In this document: piece after piece, positions 9,463-18,126 of the stretch | Layout of the letters: each line of letters starts with the position of its first letter | Position numbering within the stretch: the first letter of the stretch is position 1 | From: Croceicoccus mobilis | GTDB lineage: Bacteria > Pseudomonadota > Alphaproteobacteria > Sphingomonadales > Sphingomonadaceae | Assembly (NCBI RefSeq): GCF_001661965.1 | Contig: NZ_LYWZ01000020.1 | Coordinates: forward strand, 266,287 to 330,286 | Direction of reading: 5' to 3' | Length of the DNA stretch: 64,000 bases | The notes under the pieces: model-generated | What the model was told of the DNA's origin: nothing | The model's input: the letters and a program-made list of their open reading frames with translations, nothing else | The model's database searches: none | Program-made: the position numbers and the translations under genes

Positions 9463-10047
9463 ATGGCTGGCCCCACATCAACCGCACTGGTATTGGCATC
9501 GGCCAGCCCCCGGCGGCGCGAACTGATCGCGCGGCTGGGCGTGGAACCGGTGCGCATCGATCCTGCCGACATCGACGAAACGCCGCATGACGGGGAATTG
9601 CCGCGCGCCTATGTGGCGCGCATGGCGCGGGAAAAGGCTGCTGCCGTCGACGGCAGGGGCGCTTATGTTCTGGCAGGCGACACCGTCGTTTCCGCCGGGC
9701 GACGCATCCTGCCCAAGGCCGAGGACGAGGCGACCGCGCGTGAGTGTCTGACGCTTCTGTCGGGCCGGCGCCACCGCGTCATGTCGGGCATCGCGCTGGC
9801 CGCGCCCGATGGCACCATCCGCGAAAAGATCAGCGAGACGGTGGTGCGCTTCAAACAGCTCTCCCAGGAAGAAATCGACGCCTATATCGCCAGCAGCGAA
9901 TGGGACGGGAAGGCGGGCGGCTATGCTATCCAGGGCCATGCCGAGGCGCTGATTGCATGGATCCAGGGTAGCCATTCGGGCGTCGTGGGACTTCCCCTTT
10001 ATGAAACGCGGGCGCTGCTGAAGGCGGCGGGTTTTGCCATTGCCTGA
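9463..10047 (+). CDS. maf: Maf family nucleoside triphosphate pyrophosphatase
   Basis: 194 residues. The N-terminal LASASPRRRELIARLG is the Maf signature; VLAGDTVVSAGRRILPKA and SGRRHRVMSGIAL follow, and GYAIQGHAEALIAWIQGSHSGVVGLPL is the C-terminal family block. Maf proteins hydrolyse dTTP/UTP or modified pyrimidine NTPs to monophosphates and are linked to cell-division arrest and nucleotide-pool cleaning. Located directly after infA and overlapping the RNase E/G-like gene by 14 bp, suggesting translational coupling. The subgroup (dTTP/UTP versus 7-methyl-GTP) is not settled by eye, although the QGHA motif fits the dTTP/UTP group. Confidence 0.93.
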   Translation: MAGPTSTALVLASASPRRRELIARLGVEPVRIDPADIDETPHDGELPRAYVARMAREKAAAVDGRGAYVLAGDTVVSAGRRILPKAEDEATARECLTLLSGRRHRVMSGIALAAPDGTIREKISETVVRFKQLSQEEIDAYIASSEWDGKAGGYAIQGHAEALIAWIQGSHSGVVGLPLYETRALLKAAGFAIA

Positions 10048-11014
10048 TTGGCTGGTCGAACGCGGCATCGGCGAAACGCGCGCGGTGCAGCTTTCGGGCG
10101 GCAGGATCGTGGCGGCGAAGATCGCATGGCCGGGCGAACTGGCCGCAGGCGCTGTGGTTGAGGGCGTACTCGTATCCCGCGCCGCCGGATCGAAACGCGG
10201 CACCGTGCGGCTGGAGGGCGGCGAGGAAGTGCTGGTCGATCGCTTGCCGAAAGATGCGAGCGAAGGGGCGCCGATCCGCATCGAGATCCACCGCGCCCGC
10301 ATTGACGAGGGCGCAAGGTCGAAACGCGCGCAGGGCCGGCCCAGCAATGCCGCATTGTCCCCTGCGCCCGATCTGGCAGACAGGTTGAAAGCCGCAGGCC
10401 AAGCGGTGCGCATCGTGCCGCGCTTTCCGGCATGCGATTGGAACGAGCTGGTCGCAGAGGCGATAGACCGCGTGATCGCATTCGATGGCGGTGCGCTGCA
10501 TTTGTCGCCCACGCCTGCCATGACCTTGATCGACATTGACGGCACGCTGCCGCCGCGTGCGCTGGCGCTGGCGGCTGTGCCTGCCGTTGCCGATTGTCTG
10601 CGCCGACTGGATATCGGCGGATCGATCGGTATCGATTTCCCGACATTACAGGAAAAAGCCGACCGGCGCGCGGTGGACGAGGCGCTGGCGCTGGCGCTGG
10701 ACGGTTTTCCGCATGAACGCACCGCGATGAACGGGTTCGGCTTTGTCCAGATCGTCGCGCGGCTGGAAGGGCCGTCGATCCTGCAGCGGCTTGCGCGCCA
10801 TCGCCTCTCGGCGGCCGCGCGACTGCTGTTGCGGCGGGCCGAGGCGGTGACGGAACCCGGCGCGATCCTGCTGAGGGTGCATCCCGCGCTGGAGCCGCGA
10901 TTGACCGATGACCTGCTGGCCGAGCTTGGCCGACGGACAGGACGCGAAATCCGCATCGAAACCGATCCGGCCCTTGCGCCAGAGGCCGGGATGGCGCAGG
11001 CGGTGCCCCTATGA
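10034..11014 (+). CDS. Minimal ribonuclease E/G-like protein
   Basis: 326 residues from a TTG start that overlaps maf by 14 bp. It aligns to the catalytic core of RNase E/G: TLIDIDGT holds an Asp (167) equivalent to RNase E D303, and GSIGIDFPT holds an Asp (201) equivalent to D346, so both magnesium ligands appear intact. The region around residues 190-245 (RRLDIGG, FGFVQIVARL) matches RNase G. The N-terminal about 95 residues look like a degenerate S1-type domain. The CPxC zinc-link cysteines and the C-terminal dimerisation region of full RNase G are absent. It probably cuts RNA, but activity and partners are unproven. ATGA overlap couples it to yacG. Confidence 0.8.
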   Translation: MPLPDWLVERGIGETRAVQLSGGRIVAAKIAWPGELAAGAVVEGVLVSRAAGSKRGTVRLEGGEEVLVDRLPKDASEGAPIRIEIHRARIDEGARSKRAQGRPSNAALSPAPDLADRLKAAGQAVRIVPRFPACDWNELVAEAIDRVIAFDGGALHLSPTPAMTLIDIDGTLPPRALALAAVPAVADCLRRLDIGGSIGIDFPTLQEKADRRAVDEALALALDGFPHERTAMNGFGFVQIVARLEGPSILQRLARHRLSAAARLLLRRAEAVTEPGAILLRVHPALEPRLTDDLLAELGRRTGREIRIETDPALAPEAGMAQAVPL

Positions 11015-11202
11015 GCCAGACACCGATGAAACGCGCGGTGAAGTCCTGCCCGATGTGCGGCAAGCCGCGTTCCGAAACCCACGCCCCGTTCTGTTCCTCT
11101 GCCTGCAAGGACCGCGATCTCGTCCAGTGGCTGCAGGGCGGTTATGCGATTCCCGGCGAACCGGCGCATGTGCCGACGGGCGAAGAGGATGAAGATTACT
11201 AG
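11011..11202 (+). CDS. yacG: YacG family zinc-binding protein (DNA gyrase inhibitor type)
   Basis: 63 residues. Four cysteines at 13, 16, 28 and 32 form the YacG zinc knuckle (CPMC ... CSSAC), followed by the family's KDRDLVQWL helix and an acidic tail. In E. coli YacG binds GyrB and inhibits gyrase. Its ATG overlaps the stop of the RNase E/G-like gene by 4 bp. Family is secure; the gyrase role in this organism is inferred. Confidence 0.93.
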   Translation: MSQTPMKRAVKSCPMCGKPRSETHAPFCSSACKDRDLVQWLQGGYAIPGEPAHVPTGEEDEDY

Positions 11203-11251
11203 CCAAAACCGCCTGCCTGTGGATTTTCATCGCAACGGCGCATTTTCATGT

Positions 11252-11280
11252 TTGACAGCGCGCAAAGCTTTGGCCATAGG
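11252..11280 (+). promoter_or_regulatory. Candidate sigma-70-type promoter for tRNA-Phe
   Basis: A perfect TTGACA at 11252-11257 is followed after 17 bp by CATAGG at 11275-11280, a weak -10 element (3 of 6 matches). It lies 60 bp upstream of the tRNA-Phe gene and downstream of yacG, where a promoter is expected. No start site has been mapped. Confidence 0.4.
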
Positions 11281-11340
11281 CGGCGCTCCCGACGCGAGGC
11301 ACTTGTTTCGCCATCGGGAATTCGCCCTTCTGTTGGCGAT

Positions 11341-11415
11341 GCCTGGGTAGCTCAGTGGTAGAGCAGACGACTGAAAATCGTCGTGTCGGTGGTTCGACTC
11401 CGCCCCCGGGCACCA
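11341..11415 (+). tRNA. tRNA-Phe (GAA)
   Basis: 75 nt including an encoded CCA (11413-11415). The acceptor stem is seven pairs (GCCTGGG with CCCGGGC, one G-T). The anticodon stem GACGA/TCGTC closes the loop CTGAAAA with anticodon GAA. The T-arm GGTGG/CCGCC holds TTCGACT. Discriminator A. All arms fold as a standard cloverleaf. Confidence 0.98.
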
Positions 11416-11491
11416 CTCCCTTTCCATAGCGATAACAATTGCCAACGGGGCTGGTGGCGCTTTGCGTCCGCGCTCCCTATCTTGCACCGCG

Positions 11492-13447
11492 ATGAGCCGC
11501 ACCGAAGCCGGAACCCCACCCAACCCCAAGGGCAGCGAACGCTTTCTGGAAGAGAAGGCGAGCGCCACGGTGCGCGGCAGCCAGCCCGACATCAAGGCCG
11601 GGATCGAGGCAATCCGCGAAGTGCAGCGCACCCTGCCACCGCGCCCCGGCGTCTATCGCATGCAGGATGCGCGCGGCGACGTGCTCTATGTCGGCAAGGC
11701 GCGGGCGCTGAAGAACCGCGTGGCGAATTATCTGCAGGTCGAACGCCTGCCGCAGCGGCTGAAGCGCATGGTCGCGCAGACCCGGTCGATGACCATCGTC
11801 ACGACGAACTCAGAGGCCGAGGCGCTGCTGCTGGAAGCGCAGCTGATCAAGCGGTTTCGCCCGCCCTACAACGTGCTTTTGCGCGACGACAAAAGCTTCC
11901 CCTTCATCCTGCTGCGCGGCGACAATGATTTTCCGCGCATCATGAAGCATCGCGGTGCGCGACGGGCAAAGGGCAATTATTACGGCCCCTTCGCCAGCGC
12001 CGGTTCGGTCAATACCACGATCAACGCGCTGCAGAAACTGTTCCTGCTGCGCAGCTGCACCGACAGTTTTTTCAGCCGCCGCGACCGGCCATGCCTACTT
12101 TACCAGATCAAGCGTTGCAGCGCGCCATGCGTCGGGCGGATCGACAAGGACGGCTATGACGAGCTGGTTCGGCAGGCGAAGGATTTCCTGGCCGGCAAGT
12201 CCAGCGCCGTGCAGCAGGAGATCGAGAGCCAGATGGCCAAGGCGGCGGAGAATCTCGATTTCGAGACGGCCGCCATGCTGCGCGACCGCCTCCGTGCCGC
12301 GACCTTTATTCAGGGTTCGCAGGCGATCAATGCGCAAGGGGTGGGCGACGCCGATGTCTTCGCCATGGCGGAGAAGGGCGGCCAGATTGGCGTGCAGGCC
12401 TTTTTCATCCGTGGCGGGCAGAACTGGGGTCACCGCGCCTTCTTCCCGCGCCACACCGATGGGCTCACGCAGGAAGAGGTTTTCAGCGCCTTCCTCGCCC
12501 AGTTCTATGAGGAAGTGCCGCCAGCGCGCACCATACTCGTCGACCGCGAATTGCCAGATTTCGAGCTTTTGACCGAGGCCTTCACCGCCGCTGCCGAACG
12601 CAAGGTGGAGATCAGCGTGCCCCAGCGCGGCGACCGCCGCCGATTGATCGAACAGGCCAGCCGCAACGCGATTGAGGCGCTGGAACGCCGTCTTGCCGAA
12701 AGCGGGACGCAGGCGAAGATCTGGCGCGAAATGGCCGAATTTCTCGACCTGCCCGAAATACCTCAGCGGGTGGAGGTCTATGACAACTCCCACATTCAGG
12801 GCGCGAATGCGGTAGGCGCGATGGTGGTCGCGGGGCCGGAAGGCTTCATCAAGAACCAGTACCGCAAGTTCAACATCAAACAGGCGCAGACCAACGACGA
12901 TTTCGCCATGATGCGCGAAGTCATGAACCGCCGCTTTGCCCGCGCAATGAAAGACGATCCCGAACGCGAGACGAGCGGGAAGGACGATGCGGTCTGGCCC
13001 GATCTCGTGCTGATCGATGGCGGGAAGGGCCAGCTGTCGTCGGTGATGGACACGCTGGAGGAGCTGGGCATCGAGGATGTCGCCGTGGTCGGCATCGCCA
13101 AGGGGCCGCATCACGGACGCGAAGGGCGCGAGGTGTTCCACTTTCCGGACGGGCGTGAAAAGATGCTGCCGACCAATTCGCCGGTGCTGTTCCACCTGCA
13201 GCGCCTGCGCGACGAGGTGCACCGCTATGTCATCGGCGCCCACCGCGCCAAGCGCAGCCGTTCCATTCAGGCGAGCCCGCTGGACGACATTCCCGGCATC
13301 GGCCCCGCACGTAAACGGGCACTGCTTCTCCATTTCGGCACGGCAGGCAAGGTGCGCGCCGCCGCGCTTGATGACCTGCGCCGCGTCCCCGGTGTGTCGG
13401 ACAGCGTCGCGAGACAGATTTATGATTTCTACCACCCCGCACGTTAG
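11492..13447 (+). CDS. uvrC: UvrABC system protein C (excinuclease subunit)
   Basis: 651 residues from ATG 11492; a TTG at 11462 is also in frame but adds no conserved sequence. UvrC makes the 3' and 5' incisions in nucleotide excision repair. The GIY-YIG domain is near the N-terminus (PGVYRMQD ... VLYVGKA), the UVR motif binding UvrB is around residues 240-275 (ENLDFETAAMLRDRL), the RNase H-like endonuclease has VEVYDNSHIQG and LVLIDGGKGQ, and a C-terminal tandem helix-hairpin-helix (DDIPGIGPARKRALL, RRVPGVSDSVA) binds DNA. Length is normal. It follows tRNA-Phe by 76 bp and is probably transcribed on its own. Confidence 0.97.
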   Translation: MSRTEAGTPPNPKGSERFLEEKASATVRGSQPDIKAGIEAIREVQRTLPPRPGVYRMQDARGDVLYVGKARALKNRVANYLQVERLPQRLKRMVAQTRSMTIVTTNSEAEALLLEAQLIKRFRPPYNVLLRDDKSFPFILLRGDNDFPRIMKHRGARRAKGNYYGPFASAGSVNTTINALQKLFLLRSCTDSFFSRRDRPCLLYQIKRCSAPCVGRIDKDGYDELVRQAKDFLAGKSSAVQQEIESQMAKAAENLDFETAAMLRDRLRAATFIQGSQAINAQGVGDADVFAMAEKGGQIGVQAFFIRGGQNWGHRAFFPRHTDGLTQEEVFSAFLAQFYEEVPPARTILVDRELPDFELLTEAFTAAAERKVEISVPQRGDRRRLIEQASRNAIEALERRLAESGTQAKIWREMAEFLDLPEIPQRVEVYDNSHIQGANAVGAMVVAGPEGFIKNQYRKFNIKQAQTNDDFAMMREVMNRRFARAMKDDPERETSGKDDAVWPDLVLIDGGKGQLSSVMDTLEELGIEDVAVVGIAKGPHHGREGREVFHFPDGREKMLPTNSPVLFHLQRLRDEVHRYVIGAHRAKRSRSIQASPLDDIPGIGPARKRALLLHFGTAGKVRAAALDDLRRVPGVSDSVARQIYDFYHPAR

Positions 13448-13511
13448 TGCATGGTGACGCACGGGGTGGGAGCACCTATCTGGACGCCATGCAGAACAGA
13501 AAGACCCGCGC

Positions 13512-14120
13512 ATGAGCAGCCTTGTCGGCCCCGATGAAGACAACCCACTGGGCAAGCCCCCGGTCCCCGAAGACGTGCAGGAGGCGATCCGCACGCTGAT
13601 CCGATGGTCGGGCGACGATCCGGAACGCGAAGGGCTGCTCGACACGCCCAAGCGCGTGGCGCGTGCGTGGAAGGAATATTGCATGGGATACGAGGAAGAT
13701 CCCTCGGTCCACCTGTCACGCGTGTTCGAGGAAGTGGGCGGCTATGACGAGGTCGTTCTTCTGAAGGACATTCCCTTTCAGTCGCATTGCGAACATCACA
13801 TGGCCCCGATCATCGGCAAGGCGGCCATCGCCTATCTGCCCCGCGATCATGTAGTGGGCATTTCCAAGCTGGCGCGGGTGCTGCACGGTTTCGCCCGGCG
13901 CCTGCAGATCCAGGAAAGGCTGACGGCAGAAGTCGCCCAGTGTATCTGGGATCATCTGCAGCCGCATGGCGTGGCCGTCGTTATCGAGGCGAGCCATGCA
14001 TGCATGACAGCCCGCGGCGTGCGTACGCCGGGTGTAGGCATGGTGACCAGCCGCATGATGGGCACTTTCCTGGAGGATCAGCGCTCGCGCAAGGAAGTGC
14101 TCTCGCTGATGGGGTACTGA
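13512..14120 (+). CDS. folE: GTP cyclohydrolase I (FolE type)
   Basis: 202 residues. It converts GTP to 7,8-dihydroneopterin triphosphate, the first step of tetrahydrofolate synthesis. Zinc ligands are seen in SHCEHHMAP (Cys93, His95/96) and SHACMTARGV (Cys164); GISKLARVLHGFARR and the QERLTAEVA segment are typical. The toroidal homodecamer fold is known for the family. The gene lies 64 bp after uvrC on the same strand. The last residues (RKEVLSLMGY) match the family's C-terminus, so the gene is complete. Confidence 0.97.
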   Translation: MSSLVGPDEDNPLGKPPVPEDVQEAIRTLIRWSGDDPEREGLLDTPKRVARAWKEYCMGYEEDPSVHLSRVFEEVGGYDEVVLLKDIPFQSHCEHHMAPIIGKAAIAYLPRDHVVGISKLARVLHGFARRLQIQERLTAEVAQCIWDHLQPHGVAVVIEASHACMTARGVRTPGVGMVTSRMMGTFLEDQRSRKEVLSLMGY

Positions 14121-14144
14121 CAGCAGGGCGGTTCGGACCAAATT

Positions 14145-14182
14145 AAACACCGCTCAATTTCATTATTGAACAGTGTTTATTT
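14145..14182 (+). terminator. Hairpin after folE, possible intrinsic terminator
   Basis: AAACAC (14145-14150) pairs with GTGTTT (14173-14178), and inside it TCAAT (14154-14158) pairs with ATTGA (14165-14169), with two mismatches between. The 3' flank is ATTTG, so the T-run is weak. It sits 25 bp after the folE stop in an AT-rich spot of an otherwise GC-rich sequence. Confidence 0.4.
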
Positions 14183-14259
14183 GACTGCTAATCCACTCCC
14201 CGTGATAGTGGGTGAGTGCGGCCGGCTGGCCGTGCGCGCCTGTCAGACGGGGGTGTTGC

Positions 14260-16986
14260 GTGGAATTCTTCCTCTTACTCGTTGGTGCGGGCCTGCTCGC
14301 AGCACTTTGGAAGCGGGTCGACGGGCTGGAAAAGGAGCTGCGGGAAACCCGTGGCGATCTTGCCGCGATCGAGGCTCGGGAGATGGCGCATGGGCGTGCG
14401 CCAGCCGCTCGCGATGCCGAGGCGGCGGAGGCGGCCTCGCGCCGACCCGCGACCGTGGCGCGCAGCGCTTCTGTGCCGACCATCCGGCCGAAGTCTGCAC
14501 CGGCGAAATTTGACGAAACTCCCGCTCCCACAACCTCGACACCCTTGGTCGAGCCTTCCGCACCTGCTGCTTCTGCACCTTCGCGCTCTTTCGGGGAGCG
14601 TGTCGCCGGGCTCGATTTCAGTCTTGATTTCGAGGAACTGTTCGGCCGGCAGCTGTCCATGTGGGCGGGCGGCATCACCCTTGCTGTCGCGGGCTTCTTC
14701 CTTGCGCGCTATGCGATAGATGCGGGTATTCTCGGCCCCGAAGTGCGTGTGGTTCTGGGGCTGCTGTTCGGTTTTGCACTGCTGGGCGGGGCGGAGCTGG
14801 CATATCGCTTCAAGGAACGCGTCGCCGATCCCCGCGTGCCGCAGGCGCTTGCGGGGGCTGGCCTCGCCACGCTTTATGCCAGCATCTATCTAGCAGGATC
14901 GCTCTACGGCCTGATCGGGACCGGCACCGCCTTTGTCGGCCTCGCGCTGGTAACCGCGGCGGCATTGGGGCTGTCCTTCCGCTTTGGCCTGCCATGCGCG
15001 GTCCTGGCGCTGGTGGGCGGTTTTGCCGCCCCGGCATTGGTCGGCAGCGAAGAGGGCAATATCACCCTGCTGGCCATCTATCTTTCACTGGTTGCAGGCG
15101 GGCTTGGCCATGCGGCGCGCAGGCAGGGCCGTTTCGACGAAGGCGGCGGCTGGGCGCGTGGCGGCTGGCTTGGCCTTGCAGGCATCGTGGGCGGTCTTGG
15201 CTGGGGGCTGTTCATGCTGCTGGTCGATCCGACCAGTCGGGGTGATCTGGTCAGCGTCGGCCTTTATCTCGTCATCGTGGGCGCACTGCTGCCTGCGTTG
15301 GTGTTGCCTGAGTTGAAGGAAAGCCGCTTCCTTCGCATTGCATTGGGTGGATTTGCTGCTTTGCAGATGGCGGTGCTGCTCGAGAATTCGGGTTACGAGC
15401 CGCTGAGCTGGGGTCTTTACGCCCTTTTGGGCGGCGCGTTGGCAGGTCTGGGGTGGAAGAACCCCGGCCTGCGTGAAGCTGCAGCGATAGCAGGCGGCGT
15501 CTCGGCATGGATGATGGGTTTCTGGTTCGATCCCGATCCATGGACCTTCGGGCTGGTCGGCGCGGCCATGGCGGCAATCTTTGCCGGTGTGCCGCTTGCG
15601 CATGTCTTTCTCGGCCGGGGCAAGGGAGCCGATGTGGCCGCTCTTGCCGTCATGCCGCCTGCGCTGATTCTTGCCGCCTATTGGCATTTCGTGCCGGGTA
15701 TCGACGAATTCGTGCTGCCGATCGCTCTGGCCGGGCTGGCGCTGGCCGTGCTGCCGGCGCTGGGCGCATGGCGGATCGGGGCTTCGGGTTGGCGCGCAGG
15801 CATCCTCGAAGCGTCCTGTGTTGCCACCGCCTATGCCGGGGTGACGCAGGTACTGCCTTTGGACTGGATGGCATGGGCGACGGCCATCACCGCGCTTGGA
15901 CTGGTGTTCGGTCTGCCGCAGCGGAACTGGGCTGCACGCACGAGCCTTGCGATCGTGCTGGTCTGGGCGGCCTATCCCTTCGCATGGTGGCTGGGCGCAT
16001 CGGGCTTCACTCTTTCCGGCTCGCCGGGGCTTGTCAGCGATTTCCCCGGGTTCAAGGACATGCTGCAATTCGTGGCCCCGGCAGCGGTCGTGGCGGCGGC
16101 GCTGGGCTGGGCGCACGGGCACATGGCCATCGTGCCAAGATGGATGATGCGCGCTGGAGCGGGAATTCTTGGCCTGTCGGTCTTCCATGTCGGGTTCAAG
16201 CTGGTCTTCGCGATACGCGAACGGTCCGACAGCATCCCTGAATGGCGCGATTTCGTTACCTACGGCCTTGCCGAACGCACGGTGTGGGAAGCTCTGCTGC
16301 TGGGCGTCGCCGTGCTGGCATGGCAAATGCGCGACCGGCTGCCTGCGCTTCGCCGGGTGGCCGCGGTATTCGCCGGCCTCAGCCTCGGGCATTTCGTAAT
16401 TTATACCGGGTTGATCTTCAACCCACTCTGGGCCGATCAGGCGGTCGGGGCCACGCCGGTCGCGAACCTGCTCATCATCGCCTATGGCATTGCGATCGCG
16501 GCGCTGCTGATGGGCCGCGTGATGCTGCCAGCGGATGAAGAACAATCCCGCTGGGTCAGGGTGGCAAGCGACGGGGCGCTGATGGCGCTGATCGGATTCC
16601 TGGCGCTGTCGGAACTGCGCCAGGCATTTGCAGGCAGTGTCCTGACCAGCCCGCCGGTCGGTCAGACAGAGGATCTGCTCCGTTCGCTTCTTGGCATCGT
16701 TCTTGCCATCGGCTTCTTGCTTTGGGGCGCGAAATCGGGAACGCGCAGCTGGCGCATCGGCAGTCTCGTGCTGATGCTGGCGGCGGTGTGCAAGGTGTTT
16801 ATCTATGACACGCAGGGGCTGGACCAGCTTGCCCGCATCGCGAGCTTTACAGGTCTCGGCTTTTCACTGATCGGGATCGGCTGGTTCTATTCCAAGATAT
16901 TGCGGTCTGCTTCTGCCGAAGAAGTCACGCCTCCGGCAGAGCCTCCGCTTCCGCCCGTTCCCGGCGGTTCCAGCGAACCGAGCTGA
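14260..16986 (+). CDS. DUF2339 family large polytopic membrane protein
   Basis: 908 residues from GTG 14260, which gives VEFFLLLVGAGLLAALW; a GTG at 14212 in the same frame would add 16 residues. After one N-terminal membrane segment there is a charged, Pro/Ala-rich cytoplasmic linker (about residues 25-130), then more than twenty closely spaced hydrophobic segments to the C-terminus. The architecture and the segments RQLSMWAGGITLAVAGFFL and DTQGLDQLARIASFTGLG match DUF2339, a family of very large inner membrane proteins with no established function. Its last 62 bp overlap the convergent DUF475 gene. Confidence 0.8.
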   Translation: MEFFLLLVGAGLLAALWKRVDGLEKELRETRGDLAAIEAREMAHGRAPAARDAEAAEAASRRPATVARSASVPTIRPKSAPAKFDETPAPTTSTPLVEPSAPAASAPSRSFGERVAGLDFSLDFEELFGRQLSMWAGGITLAVAGFFLARYAIDAGILGPEVRVVLGLLFGFALLGGAELAYRFKERVADPRVPQALAGAGLATLYASIYLAGSLYGLIGTGTAFVGLALVTAAALGLSFRFGLPCAVLALVGGFAAPALVGSEEGNITLLAIYLSLVAGGLGHAARRQGRFDEGGGWARGGWLGLAGIVGGLGWGLFMLLVDPTSRGDLVSVGLYLVIVGALLPALVLPELKESRFLRIALGGFAALQMAVLLENSGYEPLSWGLYALLGGALAGLGWKNPGLREAAAIAGGVSAWMMGFWFDPDPWTFGLVGAAMAAIFAGVPLAHVFLGRGKGADVAALAVMPPALILAAYWHFVPGIDEFVLPIALAGLALAVLPALGAWRIGASGWRAGILEASCVATAYAGVTQVLPLDWMAWATAITALGLVFGLPQRNWAARTSLAIVLVWAAYPFAWWLGASGFTLSGSPGLVSDFPGFKDMLQFVAPAAVVAAALGWAHGHMAIVPRWMMRAGAGILGLSVFHVGFKLVFAIRERSDSIPEWRDFVTYGLAERTVWEALLLGVAVLAWQMRDRLPALRRVAAVFAGLSLGHFVIYTGLIFNPLWADQAVGATPVANLLIIAYGIAIAALLMGRVMLPADEEQSRWVRVASDGALMALIGFLALSELRQAFAGSVLTSPPVGQTEDLLRSLLGIVLAIGFLLWGAKSGTRSWRIGSLVLMLAAVCKVFIYDTQGLDQLARIASFTGLGFSLIGIGWFYSKILRSASAEEVTPPAEPPLPPVPGGSSEPS

Positions 16987-17977
16987 GGAAGGCAAGCCCG
17001 ATCAGCACCGCGCCGATCAGGCCGGTGACGACTTCGGGAATGTGGAAGCGCACGTTGAGGAACATGATCGCGGCCAGCACGATGATCGCATAGAACGCGC
17101 CGTGTTCGAGATAGCGATACTCGCTCATGGTGCCCTTATGGACGAGGTAGATCGTCATCGAACGCACGAACATCGCACCGATGCCAAGGCCGATGGCGAT
17201 CACGAACAGGTTGGTCGAAAGCGCGAATGCACCGATCACCCCGTCGAAGGAGAAGCTGGCGTCCAGCACTTCGAGATAGAGGAACGAGGCAAGGCCCGAG
17301 CGGGCGGCGGCCTCGGTCGTGCCTTCGGGCGCGCCCAGCACATCGCCGATCATTTCCACGCCGATGAAGGTGACAAGGCCGAAGAGGCCCGCGGTGAGGA
17401 AGGTCAGCTGTTCTTCGCCATCCAGCAGGGTCGAGGTGCCCCGCAGGGCCAGGATCATAACGCCGATTTCGAACGCCTGCAGGCGCCCGAATTTCACCAG
17501 CGGGCGTTCAAGGATGCGGATCCAGTGCACTTCCTTGTCCGCGTCGAAGAAATATTTGAGGCCGACCATGCCGAGGAAAGCGCCGCCAAAGCCCATCAGC
17601 CCGTTATGCGCATCCTCCATGATCGAGGCGTAACGCTCCGGCTCCTCGATCGCGAGCATCAGCGCGCCCCATGGGCCAAGCGACGCGGCGATCGCGACGA
17701 TGACGATCGGGAATACGATTCGCATGCCGAATACGGCGATCGCGATGCCCCATGTCAGGAAGCGGTGCTGCCATTTCGGGTCCATGTCCTTCAGCACCGT
17801 GGCGTTCACCGCGGCATTGTCGAACGAGAGCGAGGTTTCCAGAACCGCCAGCACGACGCAGATCCAAAGCGTTGAGATCATGCCCGAAAACGTGCCGGAA
17901 TATTCCCAGCCCACGAATGCGCCCAGCGCAAGCGCGATGACGGTGAAGATGATCGAACCGGTGAAATGTTTGAGCAA
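16925..17977 (-). CDS. DUF475 family (TerC-like) integral membrane protein
   Basis: 350 residues from a TTG start at 17977, chosen because AGAGG lies 8 bp upstream and the protein then begins with a membrane segment; a longer frame to 18052 adds only a Pro/Arg-rich stretch. About nine membrane segments are visible. Paired acidic motifs ETSLSFDNAAVNA and EVLDASFSFDGVIGAF, one in each half, are the TerC/DUF475 signature and are likely metal-binding. TerC-type proteins are linked to manganese export or tellurite resistance; the substrate here is an inference. The 3' end overlaps the DUF2339 coding region by 62 bp in the opposite direction. Confidence 0.85.
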   Translation of the reverse strand: MLKHFTGSIIFTVIALALGAFVGWEYSGTFSGMISTLWICVVLAVLETSLSFDNAAVNATVLKDMDPKWQHRFLTWGIAIAVFGMRIVFPIVIVAIAASLGPWGALMLAIEEPERYASIMEDAHNGLMGFGGAFLGMVGLKYFFDADKEVHWIRILERPLVKFGRLQAFEIGVMILALRGTSTLLDGEEQLTFLTAGLFGLVTFIGVEMIGDVLGAPEGTTEAAARSGLASFLYLEVLDASFSFDGVIGAFALSTNLFVIAIGLGIGAMFVRSMTIYLVHKGTMSEYRYLEHGAFYAIIVLAAIMFLNVRFHIPEVVTGLIGAVLIGLAFLSSVRWNRRERAEAEALPEA

Positions 17978-18126
17978 GACAGGCCTCTGGCGGGAGGGGT
18001 AAGGGACGGGCGTCAGGGCTTCGGGCGAAGCGGATTGCCGCCTCAAATGCACGAGAGCACCTGCACGAGATCAACTGGCTGGGCAAGCAGTGGGTTCCCG
18101 CCTGCCTCTCGTTCCTTTGGCCGCGG

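Noticed and set aside
9478..11169. A 563-codon minus-strand frame over maf, the RNase E/G-like gene and yacG
   Set aside because: Low-complexity Arg/Ser-rich shadow translation, while three recognisable genes occupy the plus strand.
17978..18126. Possible yybP-ykoY manganese riboswitch upstream of DUF475 (TerC-like genes often have one)
   Set aside because: The conserved core segments of that riboswitch are not recognisable in these 149 bp on the minus strand.
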